33,426 nt of DNA from an uncultured Bacteroides sp. Lineage in GTDB: Bacteria; Bacteroidota; Bacteroidia; Bacteroidales; Bacteroidaceae. The stretch lies in the NCBI GenBank assembly GCA_934716785.1, contig CAKUYM010000013.1, positions 1 to 33,426 of the forward strand, in the 5' to 3' direction. Below are positions 33,426 to 33,426 of the stretch, in pieces. The notes under the pieces were generated by a model that worked only from the letters and a program-made list of their open reading frames with translations, had not been told where the DNA came from and searched no databases. The first letter of the stretch is position 1, and every line of letters begins with the position of its first letter. Made by a program: the position numbers and the translations under genes.

Positions 33426-33426
33426 G

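Noticed and set aside
1..33426. Mobile element or genomic island
   Set aside because: No transposase, integrase, tRNA-adjacent attachment site or clear terminal repeats were found; gene types are those of a regular Bacteroides chromosome.

Overview
The window looks like chromosomal DNA of a gut Bacteroides or close relative. It has two SusC/SusD outer-membrane pairs, many lipoproteins with Bacteroidetes-style lipoboxes, DUF4843, PKD-like and DUF6078 proteins, and promoters of the Bacteroides type (TTTG, 19-21 nt, TAnnTTTG) instead of the -35/-10 form. I saw no rRNA, tRNA, transposase, integrase or CRISPR array, and I do not name a species.

Layout. (1) 1-6065, minus strand: a PstS-like periplasmic binding protein, then SusC and SusD, apparently one operon from a promoter at 6034-6065. 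Its leader is long and holds a 42-codon ORF and two compact hairpins. (2) 6088-8585, minus strand: two PLP enzymes of sulfur amino-acid metabolism, a Cys/Met-metabolism family enzyme followed by a MalY/PatB-type C-S lyase. (3) 8740-9479, plus strand: an orphan NarL/LuxR-type response regulator with a palindrome over its promoter. (4) 9522-13699, minus strand: a TolC / HlyD(EmrA) / 14-TM MFS(EmrB-like) tripartite pump operon. (5) 13820-14437, minus strand: a DUF6078 gene, followed by five 22-bp palindromic units in exact register that lie upstream of the pump promoter. (6) 14939-21567, plus strand: two tandem copies of an ABC module, each a GldA-like ATPase plus a fused GldF-GldG-like protein. 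(7) 21682-28858, plus strand: SusC, SusD, a DUF4843 lipoprotein and a PKD-like lipoprotein, ended by a strong terminator. (8) 28930-31985, plus strand: a secreted two-half M16 zinc protease with its own promoter and an 18-bp-stem terminator. (9) 32038-33343: divergent ahpC and a zinc-ribbon Nudix hydrolase, with a palindrome between their promoters.

How the parts fit. The SusC/SusD/DUF4843/PKD-like set resembles the four-component outer-membrane complex of B. thetaiotaomicron BT2261-2264, which was crystallised with bound oligopeptide. The M16 peptidase directly downstream fits a peptide-uptake and peptide-degradation role (inference). I see no clear promoter or terminator between the ABC modules and this SusC, so regions 6 and 7 may be one transcription unit of about 14 kb. 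The least-explained structures are the phased palindrome array (13820-13929), the duplicated Gld-like modules tied to a nutrient-uptake operon, and the leader of the PstS-like/SusCD operon.
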